This document shows positions 1-8,112 of a stretch of DNA of 34,302 nucleotides, piece by piece; positions within the stretch are counted from its first letter, which is position 1, and every line of letters begins with the position of its first letter. This DNA is from Phycisphaeraceae bacterium (GTDB lineage Bacteria; Planctomycetota; Phycisphaerae; Phycisphaerales; Phycisphaeraceae): NCBI GenBank assembly GCA_029260655.1, contig JAJDCU010000036.1, forward strand, positions 1 through 34,302. Direction: 5' to 3'. The notes below the pieces were generated by a model. The model was not told the origin of the DNA. It was given only the letters and a program-made list of their open reading frames with translations, and did not search any database. Position numbers and translations under genes: made by a program.

Positions 1-1
1 C

Positions 2-74
<73 letters not shown>

Positions 75-76
75 TT

Positions 77-106
77 AAAAAACCCCTTCGTGTGAAGGGG
101 TTTTTT
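77..106. terminator. Bidirectional rho-independent terminator
   Basis: CCCCTTC (83-89) pairs with GAAGGGG (94-100) around a GTGT loop. The stem is flanked by A6 on the left and T6 on the right, so it can stop the tRNA transcript on the plus strand and the convergent pseudopilin transcript (stop at 138) on the minus strand. Confidence 0.9.
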
Positions 107-137
107 GTTGGATCGCTAGGATGTGCCTGTCCCGTGC

Positions 138-1160
138 TTACTTATGCGGCGAGAGGTAGACGTCGCTGAAGGAATCGGCGCCGGAACTGGCGGCGTGGCC
201 GTCGGCGAAGGCGACGTTGATCTGATCGCTGTGCCGGTCGGCGGGGCCTTCGACATCCAGGTTGTCCGACAGCGGGATCCGCTGCCGGGCCCTGCTGTTC
301 TGCTCGACGGCGGAGAGCGTGCCGATGTCCCTGTCCTGGTCGTTTAGCCCGGTCGCCAGGAACGGGAGGGTGGCCGAGTAGAACAACTGATTCCCAGAAG
401 CGAGCAGATTTTCACCAAAATCCTTGCGCGTGCCGCAGTCGGCGTAGATCATGGTGTTGGAGGTGCTGCGGACCGAGTCCAGGCTGCCGTTGGTCACGTC
501 GCCTCTGTAGGGCCTGAGGTTCAATCCCCCAGCCCAAGTACCTGATTGGGCGGGGTCGTTGCCGTTGTTGTTGAAGGTGGTCGCGTCGGCGTTAATGCCG
601 TAGGAGATCGGCAGGTGGAGCTTGTCGATCGTGGCGCCGCCGGAGATGTTGTTGTGGATGGAGTAGCCCAGCTTCTCGGTTGAATAGCTCGACGGGTCAC
701 CGCCCTGGTTGCCGTCGCTGGGGCAGATAAAAGCCTTGGAGACTTTCTTGTTGATGGCCTCGAAGTCGTCTTCGTTGGCGCCGCCCATGTAGGGAACAAT
801 GGCGCTGCCCCAGTCCTTGATCCGGCCAGGCGAGGAAGGGTTCCCAGGCTTCGCGATGAAGGGGGCGACCTTGCCGCGCATTTCTGAAGGAATGGTCGTA
901 CCCCAGACCGTATCCGTGCTGGAGATCTGTATGTGGAAGCGGTGGTCGGCTGCGAAGGACATGGCGGCGGTGTCCATCTGCCGGATGTTGGAAAGGCACT
1001 GGGATTTCTGCGCGGTCCTTCGTGCGGCGCCAAGAGCCGGCAAGAGGATGCCTACCAGCAGCGCGATGATCGAGATGACCACCAGAAGTTCGATCAGGGT
1101 GAAGCCGTCTTGGCCCGTGGCCGGGCGCTTTGACGGGACGGGGAACAGGATGCGGTCCAT
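138..1160 (-). CDS. Pseudopilin-like protein, prepilin N-terminal methylation site with H-X9-DG C-terminus
   Basis: The protein is 340 aa. A short charged leader ends in G, followed by FTLIELLVVISIIALLVGILLPALG, the classical type IV/type II secretion prepilin motif (Gly-1, Phe+1, Glu+5) and hydrophobic helix. Near the C-terminus HSDQINVAFADGH is the H-X9-DG signature of the large pseudopilin-like families of Planctomycetota. Family knowledge says such proteins are cleaved and methylated by a prepilin peptidase and sit on the outer face of the inner membrane; the individual role is unknown. The reading frame stays open to a TTG at 1172, but the ATG at 1160 is preferred because GGAGG lies six bases upstream. 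It is convergent with the tRNA and shares its terminator. Confidence 0.9.
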   Translation of the reverse strand: MDRILFPVPSKRPATGQDGFTLIELLVVISIIALLVGILLPALGAARRTAQKSQCLSNIRQMDTAAMSFAADHRFHIQISSTDTVWGTTIPSEMRGKVAPFIAKPGNPSSPGRIKDWGSAIVPYMGGANEDDFEAINKKVSKAFICPSDGNQGGDPSSYSTEKLGYSIHNNISGGATIDKLHLPISYGINADATTFNNNGNDPAQSGTWAGGLNLRPYRGDVTNGSLDSVRSTSNTMIYADCGTRKDFGENLLASGNQLFYSATLPFLATGLNDQDRDIGTLSAVEQNSRARQRIPLSDNLDVEGPADRHSDQINVAFADGHAASSGADSFSDVYLSPHK

Positions 1161-1810
1161 GCGTGCCTCCAAGCATTGCGGGACGAATCGTATCAGTCGT
1201 CTTTAGTGAAACGGTTTAACGAATCTCTTGAAAAAAAACCGGCAAGCGGCCGGTGCCGGATCCACCTGTAACATCGTTGGGCGGGCCTGACCGCTTGTTC
1301 CATCCAGCCAAACAGGGCCTTAAGTACAGACAATTAAAGCCATCTACAATACCCAAGTTATGATATCGGCAACCGGCGTCACGTCAACCATTTTATCGCA
1401 GGCTGCGGTCTAATTTCGGCAACCTTTTTGTTAACAAGTACATACATTAGCTCGCCCTAGCGGGAGCCCCCGTCATATCGGCCTTGTCCCGATCTTGTCC
1501 CTCACCGGACAAAACAATCGATGGGCACCGGAATAGCTGTTAAAACCTTGATTTGGCTGGACTTTACTCCATTTTGGGCTATACATTAGCTTGACAGGAC
1601 AAGAAACTATTTTGGGATCGGCATCAGAAAAGAGTTGCTAAATCGGTTAAGCGCTGTTAATGTGGGGGGCGTCGAGGTGGTGTCGTTCACCATCAGGCGA
1701 CATTTTTGCAGGGTAAGAAGAACACGTCATCAAGTAGGATTACCCGTTGATCTGAACATCAACTGTCAGGTCCATCAGACCCACACACTTCATATTTAGG
1801 AGGATGAATC
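1161..1810. other. Long intergenic/regulatory region without a convincing gene
   Basis: About 650 bp separate two divergent genes and are less GC-rich than the coding DNA. Visible structure: four TTGTCC/GGACAA hexamers (1484-1489, 1495-1500, inverted at 1507-1512 and 1597-1602); an 11-bp direct repeat ATACATTAGCT at 1442-1452 and 1581-1591; a perfect -35-like TTGACA at 1591-1596 without a good -10; and a sigma-54-like GGGCAC-N5-TAGC at 1523-1537. An AGGAGG ribosome binding site at 1798-1803 serves the next gene. No open frame here has recognisable protein features. Confidence 0.6.
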
Positions 1811-3217
1811 GTGAAGCAGTATGCATTAGCTTTTTCCGTCTCGCTGATCTCAGCCGGGGCCGTCATGGCACAGCCTGTGATCGACGGGACCGCGGACGCG
1901 AGCTACGGCCCGGCGTTGTTCACCCAGAACACCGACACAGGATTCGGCAATAACGTCAACCCCGACCCTCGCAACTCGTCTGCCGGTTCCGAGATCGACC
2001 AGGTGTTCGGCACCGTGGACGGCGGGTTCCTCTACCTGATGATCACCGGGAACCTCGAGTCCATAGATGGCGAGGGTCCATTTAACAAACTGGAGATCTT
2101 CATCGACTCCGAGGCCGGCGGCGTAAACGTCCTAGATGGGTTAAACCTGCCGACGGCGGTCGACGGCCACTGCTGCAGGATCCCTTTCACACAGCTGCCA
2201 GACCCGACCAGCGGCGCCCTGCAGCGTCTAAGCGGCCTGACCTTTGACGCCGGGTTCACGGCAGATCACTACATCACCTTCTCCAACGGCATCGAAAGCG
2301 GCATCGGCGGGCCCCTGGGCGTCAGCGGCTGGATAGGCACCACCCACTACGCCGAGCTGGGCAACGGCTCGGCCGGCGCGTCCAGCGCGGTCGGCGGCGT
2401 GCTCGACCCGTTCGGCGATGCCCTGGCGGCGGACCGCACCACCACCCTGGGACTGCCCCTGGGCACGATCATCGACCAGACCAACAACGACCCGGTGGCC
2501 GACCCCATGCACGAGTTCTTCGAGCCGGTCGACCTGCTGCTGGATCCGAATAACGATCTGAACCACCGCGAAATGCTTAACGACATCGGCCTGCTGATGG
2601 CGGTCGATCAGACCAACATCACCGGCGTCAATGGCAGCGGCGGCCCCGATTTCTCCAACACGGGCGACCCCGAAAACGTCCTCACCGGCTTCGAGTTTGC
2701 CATCCCCCTGGCGCTATTGGGCAACCCCGCCGGCGATATCAAGGTCACCGCGTTCGTCAATGGCAGCGGCCACGACTTCCTGGCCAACCAGATCACCGGC
2801 GGTTTCGTGCCCGACCAGGACCCCCTGAGCCCGACCTTTGGGCAGGTCTTGGTAGGTAACCTGGCCTCGCCGAATTTGGTCAACCTCGCGACCCTTGACG
2901 GTGACCAGTTCGTCACCATCTCCCAGGCCGTGGCGGCGCTCGATGGCGATTACAACGGCGACGGGTTCGTCGGCATCGAGGACCTGAACCTGGTCCTGGG
3001 CAACTGGACCCTGATCGTCACACCCGGCAACCTGCTGCAAGGCGACGGCTTCGACGACCCGCTGAACCCCGGGTTCATCGGCATCGAAGACCTGAACATC
3101 GTCCTGGGCAACTGGAACGCGGGCGTCCAGCCCCCGCCGGGTTCGGTCGTGCCCGAGCCGACCACCCTGGCGCTACTTGGCCTGGGCGGCGTGGCGATGC
3201 TGAGGCGTCGTCGCTGA
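1811..3217 (+). CDS. PEP-CTERM exported protein with dockerin-like EF-hand pair
   Basis: The protein is 468 aa and starts at GTG with AGGAGG seven bases upstream. An N-terminal signal peptide (MKQYALAFSVSLISAGAVMA, cleavage near AQP) is followed by a roughly 350-residue domain I do not recognise, with alternating polar/hydrophobic stretches typical of secreted beta-rich folds. Near the C-terminus come DYNGDGFVGIEDLN and a second, less regular copy with an insertion (GDGFDDPLNPGFIGIEDLN), each followed by VLGNW. The tail VPEPTTLALLGLGGVAMLRRRR is a PEP-CTERM signal: PEP motif, hydrophobic helix, arginine cluster. Family knowledge says this tail is processed by an exosortase and sorts proteins to the envelope or extracellular polymer. 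A strong terminator follows. Two more proteins with the same C-terminal module lie downstream. Confidence 0.88.
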   Translation: MKQYALAFSVSLISAGAVMAQPVIDGTADASYGPALFTQNTDTGFGNNVNPDPRNSSAGSEIDQVFGTVDGGFLYLMITGNLESIDGEGPFNKLEIFIDSEAGGVNVLDGLNLPTAVDGHCCRIPFTQLPDPTSGALQRLSGLTFDAGFTADHYITFSNGIESGIGGPLGVSGWIGTTHYAELGNGSAGASSAVGGVLDPFGDALAADRTTTLGLPLGTIIDQTNNDPVADPMHEFFEPVDLLLDPNNDLNHREMLNDIGLLMAVDQTNITGVNGSGGPDFSNTGDPENVLTGFEFAIPLALLGNPAGDIKVTAFVNGSGHDFLANQITGGFVPDQDPLSPTFGQVLVGNLASPNLVNLATLDGDQFVTISQAVAALDGDYNGDGFVGIEDLNLVLGNWTLIVTPGNLLQGDGFDDPLNPGFIGIEDLNIVLGNWNAGVQPPPGSVVPEPTTLALLGLGGVAMLRRRR

Positions 3218-3299
3218 TACAACAATAAAGGCGGTGTGGACGGGAGGTAACGGTCCCAGCTACACATGCCCTTGGTTTTCAGTCATCAGACACTGATTT

Positions 3300-3334
3300 A
3301 CCGGGCGTCGTTCCCACGGCGTCCGGTTTTTTTT
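3300..3334 (+). terminator. Rho-independent terminator
   Basis: ACCGGGCGTCGT (3300-3311) pairs with ACGGCGTCCGGT (3316-3327) as a 12-bp stem with two G-T wobbles and a four-base loop, followed by seven more T. It ends the PEP-CTERM transcript 83 bp after its stop codon. Confidence 0.88.
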
Positions 3335-3593
3335 GCGCTCTTCCACCATCTGGGGGGCCGGGGCCAGAAATCCTTGACAATGACAGACACCCGGTTAGCT
3401 TAGTGTTGTCGGATCCGGGCGTTGGCGGTACTGGCATGGATCCGCCGAGGGGGGTGGATCCTCAACAGAGTGTCGACAAAAGGTGCCCAGGCATGGATTG
3501 CCTGCATCGGCCTGCAACGCGCGCCGCCGGGGCTTTTCGGCCGGTCCCGGTGAGGCGGGATGTCACACGGAGGTCATATCTGTAAAGGACGGG
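3335..3593 (+). promoter_or_regulatory. Upstream region of the metalloprotease gene, candidate promoter
   Basis: A perfect -35 hexamer TTGACA lies at 3374-3379, but the best -10 at about 16 bp spacing is only TAGCTT (3396-3401). The frame of the next gene is open back to 3483, but those codons look non-coding and precede a good signal peptide. A ribosome binding site AAAGGA is at 3584-3589. Confidence 0.35.
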
Positions 3594-6500
3594 ATGATGC
3601 GGACCCAATATCAGATGCGGAGCGTTGTTTCGACGGCATGCCTGCTTATTTGCCTGGGGGCCACGACACCCGCGAAATCGATCACGATCAACCTGACGTT
3701 CGATATCCTGGCGACGGATTTTCCAACCTTCGACCCGGTGGGCGCTCAACTGATCCCGGTGATGCAGGCGGCGGCGAATTATTGGGAAGACATCATCGAG
3801 GACACGTGGACAATCGACGTCGAGTTCTACTACGACGACTTGAGCGATCCTAATGGCACGTTGGCGGTGCATAATAATCTGGGCACGCTGGCCGGCAAGC
3901 CGACCGATGCGCGGGTCCGGTTCGACACGCAGACAGGCGGCGTCGAGCGTCTGTGGTATTTCGACCCGACCCCGACCAACCACTCGGAGTACAACCTCCA
4001 GCAGACGCTGTACCGTGACCTGACCGGGACGCAGCAGACCAACTGGTTCAACGGCGCACCGCCTGCGCTGCTGGAGGTCGGCTACCGGGGCAACACCGCG
4101 GGCGGGGCCCCCGCCGACGCGGTCAACGGGTTCGACCTGCTCAGTACGGCGATCCACGAGCTGGGCCACGCGGTCGGGCTGACCAGCAACGTCGCCGCGG
4201 GACAGGTCGCCGACGGGGATTACGACTATAACTCGGCGTTCGTCAACGGCGCGGTGATGTCGGTCGACGACAACAGCTTCCACATCGACCCGACGGTGTC
4301 GCTGATGTGCTCTGGGTGTGGGGCTGTCAACCTCCGTCGGATGCCGACCGCGACGGACGTGTTCGCCGCGGCGTCGGCGTCGGGGTGGACGACGATCGAC
4401 CTGCCCCGCCAGGACTTCCTGGGCGGCGTGAACTGGGGCACGGCCGGGAACTGGGAAGGGAATCAGGTGCCCGGTGCTGCGGACTGGGCTTTCCTGCGTA
4501 ACGGGGGGAATATCCAGCTCAATGTCAATGACACCGCTGCGCAGCTGTTTGTGGGCGAGGGGACGGACTTATTTACGAACGCTTTTCGCCTGGACATCTC
4601 GGGTACGGCCACGGTCGAGCACGACGGCGTCGCGGTTCGGCCCCAGATCTTTGTTGAGGCCGGCGGGGAGTTGGAAGCCAACCGCCTGGATCTAAATGGC
4701 GGTGAATTAGACATGACCGGCGGGCTGTCGGATATCAACGGCACCCTCGACATCAACACCACCAACGGCTTCCTCGGGCGGATCACGGGCAACGGCTCGG
4801 TCGATGTGTCCTCCACACTCATCAACGACGGCGAGATCGTCCCCGACGGCGGGACGCTGACGTTCACCAGCGCCGCGGCCAACCCGTGGAACCTCGACGG
4901 CGCGGGCTCGGGCATCGTCAACGCCGGCAACGGCGACATCAACTTCAACACCGGTGGGCTGGCGGATGCCTTCGACGGGACGATGACGGTCGGGGTTGGT
5001 CACAGCATCACGTTTGTCGAAGGCTGGGAGCACGGCAGCGGGGGCGTGTTGAATCTCAACGGCGGGACACTCACCGCCGACCGGGCCGAGGTCGACGGCG
5101 GGGCCATGGTCATCCGAGGCGATATCAACGTCGACAAACGCGGCGAACTCGACGGCGTGCTGACCTTCCACAGCACCGCCAACGTGAGCATCCCCCAATC
5201 TGACGACCGCCTGGACCTGGGCAACGCCATCGGCGACACGATCACCTACAACGGGGGCAGCTTCACCGGCGCAGGCACGCTCGTCCAGGACGGCGACGCC
5301 ACCGTCACCGCAGGCAACACCGTCACCATCGACGTGAACACCTTCGACTTCGACGGCGACACGATCAGCGACACCACGATCGAGGCCGGCGCGACCATGA
5401 ACATCACCGGCACGGGGATCAACGACGCCCACAACGGCGTGGTCACGATCAACTCCGGCACACTCAACGTCGCCACCGGGAACACCATCAGCCTAGGCGG
5501 CGGGCCCCCGATCTTCCTGCCCGCGGCCTGGGAGATGGCAGGCAGCCTGGTCTTTTTGGATAACGGGACCAACCCCGTCCTCACCGGGTCCAAGGTCAAC
5601 ATCACCGGCGCGGTCTCCGTCCCGATCACAGGGACCGGCGCGATCGACGCACCGGTCGAGTTCCACCCGAGTTCCAACACCGAGATCACCAGCGTCAGCG
5701 ACAGGCTCCAACTCAACGGCACGACCACCTTCAACGGCGGCGCGTTCACCGGGTTCGGCGAGCTCGAGCAGAACGGCAACGCCACCGTTACCAGCAATAC
5801 CACCCTCGGCCTCGGCAGATACGACTGGGACGGGTCCAGCGGCACCGTGGTCACCACCCTCAACGACGGCGTGACCTTCACTCTCAACGTTGGCACGATC
5901 GACGACGGCGTCGGCGGGTTCAACGGCACGGTCAACGTCAACGGCGGCACACTCGCGGTCAACACCACCGCCGCATGGGGCATGGACGGGACGATGGCGC
6001 TGGCGAACCAGGGCGTCGCAAGCCCGACGGTCAATGGTCAGCAGATGGATGTATCCGGGACGATCAACGCCACCGGCGGGCAGTCATTCATCAACGCACC
6101 GGTCAATTTCGAGGCCGGCGCGGTGGTCATCGTCGATGCCGGTTCCGAGCTCGAACTCAACGGCGTGACCACGTTCAACGGCGGAACCTACACCGGGGCC
6201 GGCACGATCCAGCAGGACGGGACCGCGACCGTCAGCGCCGCGACCACGATCGCCACCGCCGAGTACGACATGGACGGGACCGCCGGGACGAGCACAATCA
6301 ACCTCGACAACGACCTGACGCTGAACGTGACCAACATCGACCTGAGCTCCAACGTCTTCAACGGCACGATCAACATCAACAACAGCTCCAGCCAGATGGA
6401 CGTCAACACCCCCGCGCCCTGGACGATGGCCGGGGCATTGAACATCACCACCGGCACATCCCTGACCTTCCCCTCGATCAGCGGGCAGGACTTCACGCTC

Positions 6501-8054
6501 AACGGGACGACCAACATCAACGGCGGGACGCGCTTCGAAGCCAAGGTCGACCTGACCGCCATTGTGGTTTTCGCCACTGCCACATCAAGGCTGGCCGTGC
6601 TTGGCGGCGACCTGGTCAGCCCTAACACCATCACCGGTGCGAACATCTCCGGCCCGGCCGGGTCATCGCTGCGCACCACCTCCGGCCACGCGCTGGTCGG
6701 CGACGGGACTATCTTGGTCGCGCTGGACTTCCTCCCGGGCTCCGAGCTGCTTGCGGACAACGGCATCCTCAGCGTCCCCGGTAACTTCATCTCGATGGGC
6801 GTCATCGGCACCAACGACACCGACGGCAATCTCCGCGTCACCACCGCATGGAACACCAACACCGCCACCGAGTTGCAACTCAATGGCGGGCAGGTCAGCG
6901 GCGCCGCGATCAACAACGGCGGGCTGACCACCGGGTTCGGCACGATCGCCACCACCGGCGCGTTCAACAACGACGCCACCCTCACCGCCAACGGCGGCCT
7001 GCTCGTGCTTAACCCCGTGGGCGCATTGGACCTGGACGGCACCGGCAATACCGGCACGATCAACGCCCTAGCCGGCAGCGTTCGCGTCACCAAAAACATC
7101 GGTATCGCCAACTTCGCGGGCACGCTCAACGTCGGTGCGGGTGAGGTCTTTGCCATGGACTTCGGCGGGCTGGACAATAACGGCCAGGTCAACCTCACCG
7201 GCGGCAATATCACCGCCCCGGCCTTCCACCAGTTCAGCAACCTGACGGTCAACACCACCGCCTCGGGCCTTGCCGCCGCCAACACTTTTGAGGCCGCAAG
7301 CACCACCACCCTCAACGCCGACCTCAATCTCCTGGGCGATACGCTGGTTCGCCCAGGCGCGGGCTTCACCGGGCTGTCATCCCTGAACGTCACCGCCGGC
7401 ACGACATTGACTGCGCTGGACGGGGCAATCATCGACGTAACGGTCACGAATGACGGCGGCGTCATCGTCGGGTCGTCCCCGGGAGCACTGAGGATCAACG
7501 ACTTCACTCAGACAGCGATTGGCTCGATCGAGTTTGAACTCCAGGGCCTGGCGCAAGGCGCAAGTTACGATTGGCTTAAGGTCGGCAACCTCGCCACGCT
7601 CGACGGGCTCCTGGACGTGCTGCTGATCGGCGGGTTTGTTCCAAGCCTCAACGACAGCTTCGAAATCATCTCCGCCGGCAGCGGCATCACCGGCGTGTTC
7701 GGCAAAACCCTGTTCCCGGCCATCCCCAACATCGGGCTGGGGATCACCTACGGCGCCAACACCGTCACGCTCAACGCCGGGCTGCTGGGCGATCTCAATG
7801 CAGATGGGTTCGTTGGGATCGAAGACCTGAACATTGTCCTGGGGCAGTGGAACAATAACGTCGACGCAGGCGTCTGGCTTCTGGGCGATCCGACCGGCGA
7901 TGCGTTTGTCGGGATCGAAGATCTGAACGTCGTGCTGGGCAACTGGAACGCGGGCACCCCACCGCCTGTCGACGCACTTGCTCTTATACCCGAGCCGGCG
8001 TCGCTAGCGCTACTGAGTCTTGCCGGACCGGCGTTACTTCGGCGGCGACGATGA
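3594..8054 (+). CDS. Giant secreted zincin-type metalloprotease with beta-rich repeats, EF-hand pair and PEP-CTERM tail
   Basis: The product is about 1486 aa. ATG at 3594 or 3597 is chosen because AAAGGA precedes it and a signal peptide follows (SVVSTACLLICLGATTPAKS). Residues about 30-260 form a zincin-like domain with HELGHAVGL (His188, Glu189, His192 counted from 3594). The usual third ligand of HExxHxxGxxH is Ser here; planctomycete PEP-CTERM metalloproteases with divergent third positions exist, so activity is plausible but not shown. Residues about 290-1390 are Asn/Gly/Thr-rich with repeated NGGTFTGAGT-like strands, suggesting a beta-helix or autotransporter-like stalk, including four units of about 150 aa. 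The C-terminus carries DLNADGFVGIEDLN, DPTGDAFVGIEDLN, VLGNWNAG and the tail IPEPASLALLSLAGPALLRRRR. Likely an envelope-sorted or matrix-associated protease or adhesin; the substrate is unknown. Confidence 0.85.
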   Translation: MMRTQYQMRSVVSTACLLICLGATTPAKSITINLTFDILATDFPTFDPVGAQLIPVMQAAANYWEDIIEDTWTIDVEFYYDDLSDPNGTLAVHNNLGTLAGKPTDARVRFDTQTGGVERLWYFDPTPTNHSEYNLQQTLYRDLTGTQQTNWFNGAPPALLEVGYRGNTAGGAPADAVNGFDLLSTAIHELGHAVGLTSNVAAGQVADGDYDYNSAFVNGAVMSVDDNSFHIDPTVSLMCSGCGAVNLRRMPTATDVFAAASASGWTTIDLPRQDFLGGVNWGTAGNWEGNQVPGAADWAFLRNGGNIQLNVNDTAAQLFVGEGTDLFTNAFRLDISGTATVEHDGVAVRPQIFVEAGGELEANRLDLNGGELDMTGGLSDINGTLDINTTNGFLGRITGNGSVDVSSTLINDGEIVPDGGTLTFTSAAANPWNLDGAGSGIVNAGNGDINFNTGGLADAFDGTMTVGVGHSITFVEGWEHGSGGVLNLNGGTLTADRAEVDGGAMVIRGDINVDKRGELDGVLTFHSTANVSIPQSDDRLDLGNAIGDTITYNGGSFTGAGTLVQDGDATVTAGNTVTIDVNTFDFDGDTISDTTIEAGATMNITGTGINDAHNGVVTINSGTLNVATGNTISLGGGPPIFLPAAWEMAGSLVFLDNGTNPVLTGSKVNITGAVSVPITGTGAIDAPVEFHPSSNTEITSVSDRLQLNGTTTFNGGAFTGFGELEQNGNATVTSNTTLGLGRYDWDGSSGTVVTTLNDGVTFTLNVGTIDDGVGGFNGTVNVNGGTLAVNTTAAWGMDGTMALANQGVASPTVNGQQMDVSGTINATGGQSFINAPVNFEAGAVVIVDAGSELELNGVTTFNGGTYTGAGTIQQDGTATVSAATTIATAEYDMDGTAGTSTINLDNDLTLNVTNIDLSSNVFNGTININNSSSQMDVNTPAPWTMAGALNITTGTSLTFPSISGQDFTLNGTTNINGGTRFEAKVDLTAIVVFATATSRLAVLGGDLVSPNTITGANISGPAGSSLRTTSGHALVGDGTILVALDFLPGSELLADNGILSVPGNFISMGVIGTNDTDGNLRVTTAWNTNTATELQLNGGQVSGAAINNGGLTTGFGTIATTGAFNNDATLTANGGLLVLNPVGALDLDGTGNTGTINALAGSVRVTKNIGIANFAGTLNVGAGEVFAMDFGGLDNNGQVNLTGGNITAPAFHQFSNLTVNTTASGLAAANTFEAASTTTLNADLNLLGDTLVRPGAGFTGLSSLNVTAGTTLTALDGAIIDVTVTNDGGVIVGSSPGALRINDFTQTAIGSIEFELQGLAQGASYDWLKVGNLATLDGLLDVLLIGGFVPSLNDSFEIISAGSGITGVFGKTLFPAIPNIGLGITYGANTVTLNAGLLGDLNADGFVGIEDLNIVLGQWNNNVDAGVWLLGDPTGDAFVGIEDLNVVLGNWNAGTPPPVDALALIPEPASLALLSLAGPALLRRRR
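5025..6848 (+). repeat. Four internal repeats of about 150-168 codons
   Basis: Units start at a Trp codon in the context W-[EGT]-M/H-x-G (Trp codons at 5025, 5529, 5976, 6420; a related WNTN at 6849), giving periods of 504, 447, 444 and 429 bp. Each unit holds a strand pattern such as NGTTTFNGGAFTGFGELEQNG or NGVTTFNGGTYTGAGTIQQDG. The repeats are diverged at protein level, so duplication is not recent. Confidence 0.6.
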
Positions 8055-8100
8055 GCGCGACTTCCAATAGAAAATCGGATTTAGACCGCCAGCCCCATGC

Positions 8101-8106
8101 TATAAT
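8101..8106 (+). promoter_or_regulatory. Consensus -10 box directly ahead of the amylase start codon
   Basis: TATAAT matches the bacterial -10 consensus perfectly and lies six bases before the ATG at 8113. If it is used, transcription would begin at or within a base of the start codon. The -35 region is weak (TTAGAC at 8081-8086, short spacing). No Shine-Dalgarno sequence is present in the 58-bp gap. Confidence 0.5.
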
Positions 8107-8112
8107 TGGGCG

